Assembly: GCF_001643305.1 (NCBI RefSeq)
Contig: NZ_LSGW01000066.1
Location: 62,001 to 126,000, forward strand
Direction of reading: 5' to 3'
DNA from: Aeromonas salmonicida subsp. salmonicida
GTDB lineage: Bacteria > Pseudomonadota > Gammaproteobacteria > Enterobacterales > Aeromonadaceae
DNA: 64,000 bases
The notes under the pieces: generated by a model
Database searches by the model: none
What the model was told of the DNA's origin: nothing
What the model saw: the letters and a program-made list of their open reading frames with translations, nothing else
Part shown: one piece after another, positions 36,984-45,058 of the stretch
How the letters are laid out: each line of letters begins with the position of its first letter
Numbering within the stretch: position 1 is the first letter of the stretch
Program-made: the position numbers and the translations under genes

Positions 36984-37284
36984 TAATCTGTTGGCGATGG
37001 GGCTGACCCTGTTCTTCTGGTTCGGCGTGCTGGTCAGTCTGGTAGCTCCGCTACCCGGCAAGCTGAATGATCTTTTGCCGATCTGCGGCCTGCTCATCGC
37101 CCTGGTCCACCTGGTGCAGGCCAGCATGGTCAAGTCTGCCTGCAAACCCTACTTCGTGGTCACCCGGCTCGAAGTAATACTGATACTGGTGTTCGGCGTC
37201 TTCGGCATGGCTGATATCCGCGCCCGACTCAAAGCCATCATAGAAGCCAAACAGCATGGCACAGATATCAACAGCACCGACTGA
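36970..37284 (+). CDS. yhhL: DUF1145 family membrane protein YhhL
   Basis: A 104-residue inner-membrane protein with three helices (about 7-30, 36-55, 70-88) and a short basic tail, matching the DUF1145/YhhL family found downstream of rsmD in enteric bacteria. The function is unknown. GAGGTGAG lies a few bases before the ATG, inside the duplicated rsmD tail, so the ancestral genes overlapped here. Confidence 0.75.
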   Translation: MKRVFNLLAMGLTLFFWFGVLVSLVAPLPGKLNDLLPICGLLIALVHLVQASMVKSACKPYFVVTRLEVILILVFGVFGMADIRARLKAIIEAKQHGTDINSTD

Positions 37285-37307
37285 TGCCGGCACTGTCATG
37301 GTTCAGG

Positions 37308-37337
37308 AAGGAGTGCTGGTCACTCCTTCTCTTTTTT
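37308..37337 (+). terminator. Terminator of rsmD-yhhL
   Basis: An 8-bp stem (AAGGAGTG/CACTCCTT, loop of 5) is followed by a T-rich run on the plus strand. It overlaps the 3' end of the convergent yijD gene. Confidence 0.8.
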
Positions 37338-37706
37338 CCCCACACTGATACCCAGCTTGATCGACAACACGGCGAGCAGCAACAGCATCATGATGAGCGA
37401 GAAGAAATTGCTGCCAAGCTCGGGATACTGCACCTTGACCAGCGCCGCATGCCCGAACCCGCCGATGAAGAAGCAGAGCAGCATGCAAACCGGGGTATTG
37501 CCCTCCAGCGAGACATGGCGGTAGTGCTGATAGAGCTGATAAGCCGCCAGCACCAGAGCAATCATGGGAAAGAAGGAAAAGGGCACCGCAGGCTCGGTCA
37601 GGGCCGACAGGGCCGACAGGGAGGCATCGCCACAGATACCAACGAGCAGGGCCAGCAGCAGGGGTTTCTTCGGGATCAGATTCTGGTCATGCATGGAGCT
37701 GTCCAT
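37320..37706 (-). CDS. yijD: YijD family inner-membrane protein (DUF1422)
   Basis: A 128-residue protein with about four membrane helices and a basic tail (GKKEKE). It directly follows fabR by 9 bases, the same pairing as fabR-yijD in E. coli. The length and hydrophobic pattern match that family. The function is unknown; co-transcription with a fatty-acid regulator suggests a membrane-lipid link. An upstream ATG at 37694 (MHDQNL) is an alternative start. Confidence 0.8.
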   Translation of the reverse strand: MDSSMHDQNLIPKKPLLLALLVGICGDASLSALSALTEPAVPFSFFPMIALVLAAYQLYQHYRHVSLEGNTPVCMLLCFFIGGFGHAALVKVQYPELGSNFFSLIMMLLLLAVLSIKLGISVGKKEKE

Positions 37707-37715
37707 CCTGTTGAC

Positions 37716-38336
37716 TTAAGAGAGAGGTTCACGGCGCTTCTGGTTCTGAACTTCGGCGCCCATGGCGATCATGCGCAGCTGGCGTATGGTGCGATCTGAC
37801 AGGGCCCGACACTCCTCGCTCGTCATGTCGAGTGCATCGGCACCGGCGCTGAAGACGATGGTCACCATGGCCTCGGCCTGAATATAGGCCTCCTCCCGCG
37901 GAGCCCCCGAGGTCGCTTCAAGGTAGTCGGTCAGCTCGGCAATGAAGTGCTGGATCTCCCGTGCCACCGCCTGACGAAATGCAGCCGAGGTACCGGAACG
38001 CTCCCGCAGCAGCAGCCGGAAGATATTCGGGTTGTTCTCGACAAATTCCATGAAAGTCTGCACCGAGGTGCTGATGACACTGCCACCACCCGCGATGCGC
38101 TGGCGAGCCTGACGCATCAACTGGCGCAGGGTCAGGCCCCCTTCATCCACCAGCGTCAGGCCCAGCTCCTCCATGTCGCGAAAATGGCGATAGAAGGAGG
38201 TCGGTGCTATGCCGGCCTCCCGAGCTACTTCCCGCAAACTGAGGTTGGAAAAACTGCGATTGGCGCACAGTTGGCTGAACGCCGCATCGATCAGAGTACG
38301 CCGGGTTTTTTCTTTTTGTTGCGCGCGAATACCCAC
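37716..38336 (-). CDS. fabR: Unsaturated fatty acid biosynthesis repressor FabR (TetR family)
   Basis: A 206-residue TetR-type regulator starting from GTG at 38336 ([19 protein letters not shown]). The recognition helix region [20 protein letters not shown] and later [16 protein letters not shown] are close to E. coli FabR, which senses the unsaturated/saturated acyl balance and represses fabA and fabB. AAGGTGA stands 8 bases before the GTG and is part of a 13-bp inverted repeat. It is divergent from a desaturase gene, a sensible target. Confidence 0.93.
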   Translation of the reverse strand: MGIRAQQKEKTRRTLIDAAFSQLCANRSFSNLSLREVAREAGIAPTSFYRHFRDMEELGLTLVDEGGLTLRQLMRQARQRIAGGGSVISTSVQTFMEFVENNPNIFRLLLRERSGTSAAFRQAVAREIQHFIAELTDYLEATSGAPREEAYIQAEAMVTIVFSAGADALDMTSEECRALSDRTIRQLRMIAMGAEVQNQKRREPLS

Positions 38337-38347
38337 GAAAACAGTCA

Positions 38348-38383
38348 CCTTCAGGTTATCGAGGCCAAATGATAACCCGAAGG
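38348..38383. promoter_or_regulatory. Inverted repeat between fabR and the desaturase gene
   Basis: Arms of 13 bp (ccttcaggttatc / gataacccgaagg, one mismatch) with a 10-base spacer. The fabR-proximal arm contains the fabR Shine-Dalgarno sequence. It could be a protein operator for the divergent pair or an mRNA hairpin masking fabR translation. Confidence 0.6.
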
Positions 38384-38485
38384 CCGAGCCAGGATCAGGT
38401 TTGTCTCCTACTTTTTTACCATTGACCCGAATTCTTGCTACATGGAGAATGGCGCACAGCTGTTCGCTGAAAGGAACCGAGTGAG

Positions 38486-39604
38486 ATGGAACGCCCACCT
38501 ATCATCATGACCAACACCCTGCTGTTTGCCCTCTCCGGGCTGACCGCACTGATCGCCGTGCCCTGGTACGGTATGACCCATGGCTATGACCTCTGGCAGT
38601 GGAGCTGCTTCCTGCTGCTGTTCTGTTACAGCGGCATCTCCATCACAGCCGGTTATCACCGCCTCTGGTCGCACAAGGCCTACAAGGCCCACCGGATCCT
38701 GCAGTGGATCTTCGCCATCGGCGGCGCCCTCGCCCTGCAGAACTCGGCCCTGCACTGGTCTTCCGACCATCGCCGTCACCATCGCCATGTGGATGACAAC
38801 CTGAAGGATCCCTACAGCGCGGGTCGCGGCTTCTGGTATTCACACATTGGCTGGATGCTGCGCGAGTACCAACGCGAGATCTATAACGATTACAGCAACG
38901 TGCGGGATCTGCAGAACAACCCCATCGTTGCCTTCCAGCACAAGCACTATCTGGCGCTGACCCTGGCCACCAATCTGGGCATTCCGCTGCTGCTGGGGCT
39001 TGTCCACGGCGATCTGCTCGGCATGCTGCTGCTGGCAGGGGTGCTGCGCATGGTGATGACCCACCACACCACCTTCTTCATCAACTCCCTGGCCCACATC
39101 TGGGGCAGTCAGCCATTTACTGACCGCAACACGGCAAGGGACAACGGCATCCTGGCCTTCTTCACCTTCGGCGAGGGTTATCACAACTTCCACCACCTGT
39201 TCGAAAACGACTACCGCAACGGCATCCGCTGGTGGCAGTTCGATCCCACCAAGTGGCTGATCCGCAGCGCCTCCTGGTGCGGGCTGGCCCGGGATCTGAG
39301 GTCCTGCCCGGAAGAGCGGATCGAACAGGCAAGACTTGAGATGCAACTCAAGCGCGCCCAGGCCAAATTGCGCAAACGCGAAGACAGGGAGCTGTGGCAG
39401 GCATTGTTGCAGGAGGAGTACGACAAACTGAGCCAGCAGTTGCAGCTCTACTATGCCAGCCGCAAGTCTCTGCTGGAGCAGCGCAAACGCAAGGCGCTGG
39501 CCAGCTACGATAAGCTGAAACTGCAACTGGAATATCGCAACCTGCACGACGGCTTCGTTGCCAGCAAGCGCAACTGGAGCCGGTTGCTGGCGGGCATCGC
39601 CTGA
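38486..39604 (+). CDS. Acyl-CoA (delta-9) fatty acid desaturase
   Basis: A 372-residue di-iron membrane desaturase. Three histidine boxes are present: HRLWSH, HRRHH and HNFHH, with two hydrophobic hairpins around them. The C-terminal ~90 residues form a Lys/Arg/Gln-rich coiled coil ([19 protein letters not shown]), an extension seen in some proteobacterial versions. It introduces a double bond into saturated acyl chains with oxygen. Divergent from fabR, it is probably part of the FabR regulon. An internal ATG at 38507 is an alternative start. Confidence 0.9.
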   Translation: MERPPIIMTNTLLFALSGLTALIAVPWYGMTHGYDLWQWSCFLLLFCYSGISITAGYHRLWSHKAYKAHRILQWIFAIGGALALQNSALHWSSDHRRHHRHVDDNLKDPYSAGRGFWYSHIGWMLREYQREIYNDYSNVRDLQNNPIVAFQHKHYLALTLATNLGIPLLLGLVHGDLLGMLLLAGVLRMVMTHHTTFFINSLAHIWGSQPFTDRNTARDNGILAFFTFGEGYHNFHHLFENDYRNGIRWWQFDPTKWLIRSASWCGLARDLRSCPEERIEQARLEMQLKRAQAKLRKREDRELWQALLQEEYDKLSQQLQLYYASRKSLLEQRKRKALASYDKLKLQLEYRNLHDGFVASKRNWSRLLAGIA

Positions 39605-39630
39605 GTTACAGGCCCCGCCACAGCACACAG

Positions 39631-39655
39631 AGACCGCCAACCGGCGGTCTTTTTA
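39631..39655 (+). terminator. Terminator of the desaturase gene
   Basis: An 8-bp stem (AGACCGCC/GGCGGTCT, 4-base loop) followed by five T residues, 26 bases after the stop. Confidence 0.9.
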
Positions 39656-39681
39656 TGGACACAAACTTGGGGTCTGGCCAT

Positions 39682-39880
39682 AAAAAATGGGGTGACATTT
39701 CCATGTCACCCCCTCGCAAATAGCATGTTCCATATTGGAGTCCGGTCCTGCCGGGTTCTGCCCTGTTTCTTGAGTTTCCGCTACCCATCCGAATCAGGTG
39801 CCTGCTGGAGCGATCCAACTGGCGGTTCCCTTCACGACCTTTTTCCACACGACGGACGAGCCGCCGTGTTTGTCCTTGCG
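39682..39880 (-). ncRNA. Candidate CsrB/RsmZ-type regulatory RNA
   Basis: In the 417-base gap between the desaturase and the PLD gene no protein-coding frame convinces. The minus strand has ten GGA triplets in about 200 bases. One is in a CCGG-CAGGA-CCGG hairpin and one in the tetraloop of a perfect 10-bp terminator stem (GGGGTGACAT/ATGTCACCCC at 39689-39712) followed by ATTTTTT. GGA in loops is the CsrA-binding pattern. An AT-rich stretch with TAATAT at 39887-39892 could be the -10. A csrD homologue is in the window. Homology to a named family is not claimed. Confidence 0.45.
39689..39712 (-). terminator. Strong intrinsic terminator (minus strand)
   Basis: A perfect 10-bp stem with a GGAA tetraloop, then ATTTTTT on the minus strand. 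It ends whatever transcript crosses 39.7-39.9 kb from the right. Confidence 0.85.
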
Positions 39881-40072
39881 ATTGAAATATTACGCACATA
39901 AATAAAATAAAAAACCGTTTTATTCAGTCTGCCATGCAAGCGACAGTGCGCTACCAGGATTCCTACACAAGAACAATCTGATTAAAAACAATACGATAAG
40001 ATAGAATATCGCCTTTGGATGGCAAACGTTATCCTCTAAGGCGCACAAGGCTTTACGAGATCTCGCACACGC

Positions 40073-41326
40073 TCACAACCAGCGCTGCAAGGGCAACCAG
40101 TCACTCATCTTCGCCAACAGCCGGCGCAGGGTTGAGTGAGGCGCAGCCACTGAATGAGCAGACTGCTGCTGCCAGTGCATCAGCCACTGCTGCAACTCGG
40201 CGCAGAGCGCTGGGCACTCGAGATGCAACATCAATTCGGTGTTGAGCATCAGGGATCGAGGATCCAGATTGAAGCTGCCAAGCAGCGCCTCCCCGTCCCC
40301 GATCAGGATCAACTTGGCATGCAGGCTGAGGGTATCCCCCTCCAGCTCGGACAGCGCTATCCCCTGCCGGATCATCCAGGGACGATGGCGCCGGTAAGCA
40401 CCATACACCAGGGGTACATCCGTACTGGCCAGGGAGTTGGTGAGGATCTCGATATTCACCCCAGCCTGGCGCTGCTGCCTGAGCCGACGGCGCAACCCTC
40501 GGGTCAGGATCAGGTAAGGACTCACCAACTTCAGGGAGCCCGCGTTGTCAGCCAGCTTGCGCCAGAGCAGGGGCGCAGTGGTCGGTCGCGACACCAGCCC
40601 CTTGCCGGGTCGGTCGAACCACACCTCGGCCCGCCCCTGATGCCAGGTCAGGGAGACGGGCTCGGCTTCGAACAGACTGGCAGGCAGGTCGTAGACTGCG
40701 GCAACGAGCGGATCTGTCATTGTGAGCAGGAAGTCGTTCACCACCGTCACCTCGGCCCGCTGCAGGGGACGGCGCAACAGGCGGCGGATCGGGTGACTCC
40801 AGCGGCTGCGCCAGAATTGGTCGAAGCCCTGTTCTGCCTGCTGGCAGACAGGGCCGCGGCAGGCGAGGTCCAGATCGACGAATCGGGGCGTACCGCCCAG
40901 CCCGAAGTAGCGGTCACCTATGTTGCGGCCACCGATCACTGCCTGGCTGCCATCCACCAGCAGCAACTTGTTGTGCATGCGGTGATTGATGCGGCGAAAG
41001 CTGAGCAGCCCCTCCAGCAGCAGGGTCAGCGGACGCCAGCCCCGCAACCAGAACGGATTGAACAGCCGTACTTCTATGCCGGGCTGACGCGCGACTATCT
41101 CCAGAAAACGGTTGTCACCGGCATAAAGGTCGTCAATGAGCAGCTGTACCCGCACCCCGCGCCGGGCTGCGTGCAGCAACTCGGACAGCAACAGCTTGCC
41201 GCTGCTGTCCTCTTCCCAGCTGTAGTACTGGGCCTGGATCCGGCTGCGAGCGTTACGGATCAGCTGGCAACGCACCTTGAGTGCCAGTTCGGGCTGGTCG
41301 ATCAGTGCAAACTCACCCGGGATCAT
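40073..41326 (-). CDS. Phospholipase D-like protein, cardiolipin synthase family (ClsC-like)
   Basis: A 417-residue protein with two HKD catalytic motifs: HNKLLLVDGSQAVIGGRNIGD (about residue 140) and HAKLILIGDGEALLGSFNLD (about residue 340), the latter longer than usual spacing from each other as in ClsC/YmdC. The N-terminus (ARSRIQAQYYSWEEDSSG) is also like ClsC, which makes cardiolipin from phosphatidylglycerol and phosphatidylethanolamine. No signal peptide is seen. It is a single gene. Confidence 0.85.
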   Translation of the reverse strand: MIPGEFALIDQPELALKVRCQLIRNARSRIQAQYYSWEEDSSGKLLLSELLHAARRGVRVQLLIDDLYAGDNRFLEIVARQPGIEVRLFNPFWLRGWRPLTLLLEGLLSFRRINHRMHNKLLLVDGSQAVIGGRNIGDRYFGLGGTPRFVDLDLACRGPVCQQAEQGFDQFWRSRWSHPIRRLLRRPLQRAEVTVVNDFLLTMTDPLVAAVYDLPASLFEAEPVSLTWHQGRAEVWFDRPGKGLVSRPTTAPLLWRKLADNAGSLKLVSPYLILTRGLRRRLRQQRQAGVNIEILTNSLASTDVPLVYGAYRRHRPWMIRQGIALSELEGDTLSLHAKLILIGDGEALLGSFNLDPRSLMLNTELMLHLECPALCAELQQWLMHWQQQSAHSVAAPHSTLRRLLAKMSDWLPLQRWL

Positions 41327-41404
41327 GGCGTCATCTGCTTGTCATGGAGGAATGGCATAACGCTGGCTACAGGCCTCGTTGGAATGTGGATAAAGGAATT
41401 TACC

Positions 41405-41551
41405 ATGGAACTCAGTGATCGCCCTGCCATCAGCTATCGACCGCAAGCCAGCCAGCCGGATCCCTCCCCGACCGGCCAGCTGACACCCTGGTATCTGCAA
41501 CACAGGGATCAGGGCTGGGAACCCTTTTCTTCTCCCGAGCAGCCCCACTAA
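41405..41551 (+). CDS. Small protein of unknown function (48 aa)
   Basis: ATG at 41405 is preceded by AAAGGAA at a good spacing, and the ORF ends with TAA at 41551. The product is hydrophilic, rich in Pro, Ser and Gln (MELSDRPAISYRPQ... WYLQHRDQGWEPF), without membrane segments or Cys. It sits in the divergent/convergent gap between the ClsC-like gene and mltF. I do not recognise the family. Confidence 0.55.
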   Translation: MELSDRPAISYRPQASQPDPSPTGQLTPWYLQHRDQGWEPFSSPEQPH

Positions 41552-41575
41552 AGATCCCCCTGACCGGTGGGGTGA

Positions 41576-42997
41576 TCAGGGCCGGGCCGCCTCTATGGCG
41601 GCCGCCTTGCCCTCCAGCTGTGGCAGGCTGAAGCGATAGGCCACATAGTACTTGTAGATGGTACTGACGTAGTTGATGGGGCCCTGCCCCACCTCGTTGG
41701 CCACCAGCTGCTCCACGTTGCCAAACCAGACGTTGGGATCCAGCCCGGCGGCTTGCGCCTTGGCCCTGAGTGCCTGTACCCGGTTCGGTCCGGCATTATA
41801 GGCTGCCAGTGCAAACAGGTGGCGATTGAGCTGATCCAGCGCAGGATCGTTGAAATAGGTGTCCAGGATAAGCCGCAGATAGCGGCAAGCCGCCTCTACA
41901 TTGCCCTCCAGACTGGCTAACCTGGCGCCACGTATGCCCACCTCGCTGCCGGTACTCGGCAACAGCTGCATGATCCCCACGGCCCCACGTACCGAGCCCG
42001 CGCCGGTATTGAGCCCAGACTCCTTGTAGGCCAGTGCCGCCAGCATCAGCCAGTCCAGTTGATACTTGTCGGCATACTGCTCAAGCACCTTGCGGATGGT
42101 CGAGAGCCGCCCCATGGGATCGGGCGCCAGAATATTGCTCATCTGGTCGCTGCGCACCAGCAACTGGCGCAATGTCATGTCGTTGTAGAGGGAGTGCTTG
42201 CCCGTATCGGCCAGGTAACCGTTGACCGCCTTGAGCAGCTCGGGGCTGTTTTTACGCAGGGCCCAGGCACTGCGGCCATTATCCCGCAGCGGGATCAGCT
42301 TGTGGGCCCTGAGGCCGCTGATCATCCCAAGCCAGATGCGCCCCTTGAAGCTGTCGGTCACTGTGAGGGGGATGATGCCTGCCGCCACCATCTCCAGCAG
42401 ATCCACATCCTGCAGGTATTCGGGGACAGTTTCGATATAGATGGGGGGAAGCCCCAGCTCTCGAAACAACCAGTTGAGCTGGCGCAGACTCTCGTAATAA
42501 CTGGAGCTGGCTCGCACCCAGACGCGCCGGCCGGAAAGCTGGGTGATACGGTTGAACGTCGGCAGAGCGTGCTGACTCACGATCCACTCTTCAATGGGGG
42601 TTATCACCGGATTGGAGAAGGCCACCTGCTCGCGCCGGGTCGGGGTCACCGTCATGTTGGCCGCCACCAGATCGCCACGCCCCTCTGTGAGGTAGTCCAG
42701 CAGCTTGTCCTGGCGCACGGGTATGTAGATGATCTTGAGCTTGATCTGCTCCCTGGCGAGGTAGGTCTGGTTCAGCCAGCGCTCGAAACCCTGCAACTGA
42801 TTGACCAGAATGCCGTGCTGGGCGCCTTTATCGAGAAAAAAGAAACCCCGCTCATAGACCACCAGGGCCCTGAGTTCTTTCTTTTGCAGTATATGTTCGA
42901 GATCCCCGGGTTGGGGCAAGCGCTGTGGCTTGAGGTCCGCCGCCAGCAGAGGAAGACACCAGAGGGCCAGCAGGGCCCAGATCCATCGCTGCATCAT
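41576..42997 (-). CDS. MltF-like membrane-bound lytic murein transglycosylase
   Basis: A 473-residue exported protein: signal peptide (ALLALWCLPLLAADL), a solute-binding-protein-like domain (about 40-270, GDLVAANMTVTPTRREQVAFSNP) and a C-terminal SLT domain (about 300-440). The catalytic glutamate is in LMLAALAYKESGLN, with GAVGIMQLLPSTG and ALAAYNAGPNRV completing the fold. MltF cleaves peptidoglycan glycan strands to 1,6-anhydro ends. It is shorter than E. coli MltF (about 518) and may be a paralogue. The region upstream contains a degenerate direct repeat. Confidence 0.88.
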   Translation of the reverse strand: MMQRWIWALLALWCLPLLAADLKPQRLPQPGDLEHILQKKELRALVVYERGFFFLDKGAQHGILVNQLQGFERWLNQTYLAREQIKLKIIYIPVRQDKLLDYLTEGRGDLVAANMTVTPTRREQVAFSNPVITPIEEWIVSQHALPTFNRITQLSGRRVWVRASSSYYESLRQLNWLFRELGLPPIYIETVPEYLQDVDLLEMVAAGIIPLTVTDSFKGRIWLGMISGLRAHKLIPLRDNGRSAWALRKNSPELLKAVNGYLADTGKHSLYNDMTLRQLLVRSDQMSNILAPDPMGRLSTIRKVLEQYADKYQLDWLMLAALAYKESGLNTGAGSVRGAVGIMQLLPSTGSEVGIRGARLASLEGNVEAACRYLRLILDTYFNDPALDQLNRHLFALAAYNAGPNRVQALRAKAQAAGLDPNVWFGNVEQLVANEVGQGPINYVSTIYKYYVAYRFSLPQLEGKAAAIEAARP

Positions 42998-43184
42998 GAT
43001 GTAATCGCCTTCTGTGGACCAGGTAGCACCGGACTGTTGGTCAGCAGGATAAGTCGTTATAGAAGGTGGGATTCACGGCAGAGATCTCGCCGCGTCATCA
43101 TGTGTACGCCTTCTGTTGGCCGACTCCCGCCGGGCAAACCGTCTGTGGGATAACTAACTATAGAACGCAGACCCACAGCAGAAG
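42995..43184 (-). repeat. Degenerate direct repeat upstream of the mltF-like gene
   Basis: Two stretches offset by 101 bases (about 42995-43083 and 43096-43184) share a CGCCTTCTGT block, a GGATAA-N4/5-TATAGAA block and an ATG-containing end, about half identical overall. The proximal copy ends at the mltF start codon, so the distal copy looks like an old duplicate of the 5' leader. Confidence 0.5.
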
Positions 43185-43229
43185 GGTCAACACGGCAGGC
43201 GAACCCGCCGTGTCATTACCGGGCTCAGC

Positions 43230-43532
43230 TCAGATAGAGCGGGCGCGCAGCTCGAAAATCAGCTTTTCGGCGGTGCAGGTGAATTGCAACCGGGCCTTCA
43301 GGATCACGCCGCTGGCACCCTGGCTCAGCTCGCTGCTGATCATGGCTTCGGCAGTCACCTGCTTGGCCAGTGCCTCATAGGCAGCCAACTTGGCGCGGGC
43401 ATCGGCTTCTGTTGCAGCTTCGATCACCAGCTCCATCAGATCGTCACCTTCACCAATGATGGTACCGATCTCGGCAAAACAGCCGCAGCTGTCACAGGTT
43501 TCGTTCAATTCAACTTTCTCGTCTACAGACAT
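43230..43532 (-). CDS. YfcZ/YiiS family small protein (DUF406)
   Basis: A 100-residue protein with CDSCGCFAEIGTIIG near the N-terminus and a C-terminal beta segment ending FTCTAEKLIFELRARS. The pattern, size and the cysteine cluster followed by DVGTI-like residues match YfcZ/YiiS of enteric bacteria. The function is unknown. It lies 14 bases downstream of the TatA/E-like gene on the same strand, probably one operon. Confidence 0.75.
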   Translation of the reverse strand: MSVDEKVELNETCDSCGCFAEIGTIIGEGDDLMELVIEAATEADARAKLAAYEALAKQVTAEAMISSELSQGASGVILKARLQFTCTAEKLIFELRARSI

Positions 43533-43546
43533 ACTTCCACTCCTAC

Positions 43547-43708
43547 TTATTTCGGATGATTGGCATCGTCACGCAAGGCGTTACGAAAATCCCTGATGGC
43601 GGTGCCCAGATCCTCACCGGCGCCGGCCAGGCGTTTGCTGCCAAACACCACGACCACCACCACGAGCAGGATCAACAAATGCCAGATATGAATTCCACCG
43701 AGTCCCAT
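43547..43708 (-). CDS. TatA/TatE-like protein (53 aa)
   Basis: A 53-residue ORF starting MGLGGIHIWHLLILL. It has a short N-terminal membrane helix, the hinge FGSKRLAGAGEDLG and an amphipathic helix TAIRDFRNALRDD, which is the TatA/TatE architecture. TatA multimers form the translocation element of the twin-arginine pathway. The length matches TatE rather than TatA (about 80-90), and no tatB or tatC is nearby, so it is an orphan paralogue. The ATG at 43708 gives the correct N-terminus. Confidence 0.85.
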   Translation of the reverse strand: MGLGGIHIWHLLILLVVVVVVFGSKRLAGAGEDLGTAIRDFRNALRDDANHPK

Positions 43709-43810
43709 CGGGATACTCCTGACTGATAGATACGCTTTGTTTGTATCAAAAGAAGGCGCAAGGATTGTTGGGCAAAATCAAGACAGGTGCAAGTTTGCAA
43801 ATAAATCACC

Positions 43811-43840
43811 AAAAAATACGGCGACCCAGGGTCGCCGTAT
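43811..43840 (-). terminator. Terminator-like hairpin upstream of the TatA/E-like gene
   Basis: On the minus strand an 11-bp stem (ATACGGCGACC/GGTCGCCGTAT, loop of 3) is followed by six T residues. It lies about 100 bases before the TatA/E-like ATG with no gene between it and the divergent LysR gene. It may be an attenuator of the tat-like operon or the end of a short RNA. Confidence 0.75.
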
Positions 43841-43979
43841 GAATTGATGCTACTTGTCCCCTCAACCGCTACATCCTGTACCAGCCGCCATGAAGGCGAG
43901 AGACGAACCGAGCATAGGGTCGCCAAGATATGAAAACAAATGGTATAAATTCATCTAAGAATTGAAAAGAATTCATATC

Positions 43980-44948
43980 ATGTTGTTGGAACAGCTGGGG
44001 CGTATCGACCTCAATCTATTGATTATCCTGCAAGTTTTGCTGGAAGAGCGGAATGGTAGCCGGGCCGCCCGTCGCCTGCATCTGAGCCAGTCTGCCGTCA
44101 GCAAGGCCCTGGGGCGCCTGCGGGAAACCTTCGACGATCCCCTGTTCGTGCGCTCCGCCTACGGGCTGGAACCCACGGCCCGCGCTCTGGTGCTGCAACA
44201 GCAACTGCAACCCATACTGCTGTCCCTGGACAACCTGATCCAGCCGCCGGATTTCGATCCAGCCAGCACAGAGCGGGAGTTTGTGATCGCCAGCATGGAC
44301 AGCGCCTTCACCCTGTTTGCCCCGCTCTATTTGAGCGAGCTGAAACGCCAGGCACCGGGTATACGGCTGCGCTACGAGGAGTGGACCGAGAATAGCCTGA
44401 CCGAGATGAGCCAGGGTCAGGTGGATATTGCCTTCACGGTGCGGGAGAACTGCATCAGCTCGGACTTTCGGCTCGATACCCTGCCCAACGCCATCTGCCA
44501 GCGGCTGCTCGCCATTGATGATCTCACCTGTCTGGTGCAGCATGATCACCCTGCCCTGCACGAACCCGAATGGGACCTCGCCCGCTACCTGGCCTATCCC
44601 CATGTACAGACCTATTGCGAGGGACGGGATCGCTGGATGCTGGATCACAAGCTGGCGGGGATGGATCTCTACCGCCGGATTGAGGCAACCGTGCCCTCGT
44701 TCGAGGCCGCGCTGCGAATGGGCATGCACTCGGACATGATAGTGACCCTCTCCAGACTCTATGCACGCCACGCCACCCAGGTCTATCCGCTGGTGCCGCT
44801 GCCGCTGCCCATTGCACTCGACAGCATCTCCCACCTGCTCATCTGGCATCAGCGCCACGAAGAGGACCCGGGCCACCGCTGGTTACGGGAGACACTGCTC
44901 GCCCTCATCATGAGCAAGCTGGAACCCTCGGCAACCGAGCCCTCCTGA
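43980..44948 (+). CDS. LysR family transcriptional regulator (YidZ-like)
   Basis: A 322-residue LysR protein from ATG 43980; a TTG 18 bases earlier is in frame. The N-terminal helix-turn-helix reads GSRAARRLHLSQSAVSKALGRLRE, followed by FDDPLFVRSAYGLEPTARA. The sensor domain has GQVDIAFTVRENC and ends LLIWHQRHEEDPGHRWLRE, closest in my recall to YidZ/NodD-like members. Target genes are not indicated by position. The regulator is divergent from the TatA/E-like gene. Confidence 0.88.
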   Translation: MLLEQLGRIDLNLLIILQVLLEERNGSRAARRLHLSQSAVSKALGRLRETFDDPLFVRSAYGLEPTARALVLQQQLQPILLSLDNLIQPPDFDPASTEREFVIASMDSAFTLFAPLYLSELKRQAPGIRLRYEEWTENSLTEMSQGQVDIAFTVRENCISSDFRLDTLPNAICQRLLAIDDLTCLVQHDHPALHEPEWDLARYLAYPHVQTYCEGRDRWMLDHKLAGMDLYRRIEATVPSFEAALRMGMHSDMIVTLSRLYARHATQVYPLVPLPLPIALDSISHLLIWHQRHEEDPGHRWLRETLLALIMSKLEPSATEPS

Positions 44949-45058
44949 CTATCAGCACCGAGTAAGAGAACGCCCGGCCTTCCTCATCATGAGTGAGCCG
45001 GATACCGCTGCCAACGACTGGCCTGATTATCAGTGTTGGCGAGGGGAGAGCCTGACAG

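Noticed and set aside
39606-39899. 97-codon minus-strand ORF in the desaturase-PLD gap
   Set aside because: It runs through two terminators and has no recognisable features; the region looks better as an RNA.
39692-39901. IS remnant suggested by the GGGGTGACAT inverted repeat
   Set aside because: The repeat has a tetraloop and T-run like a terminator; no transposase fragment or target-site duplication is seen.
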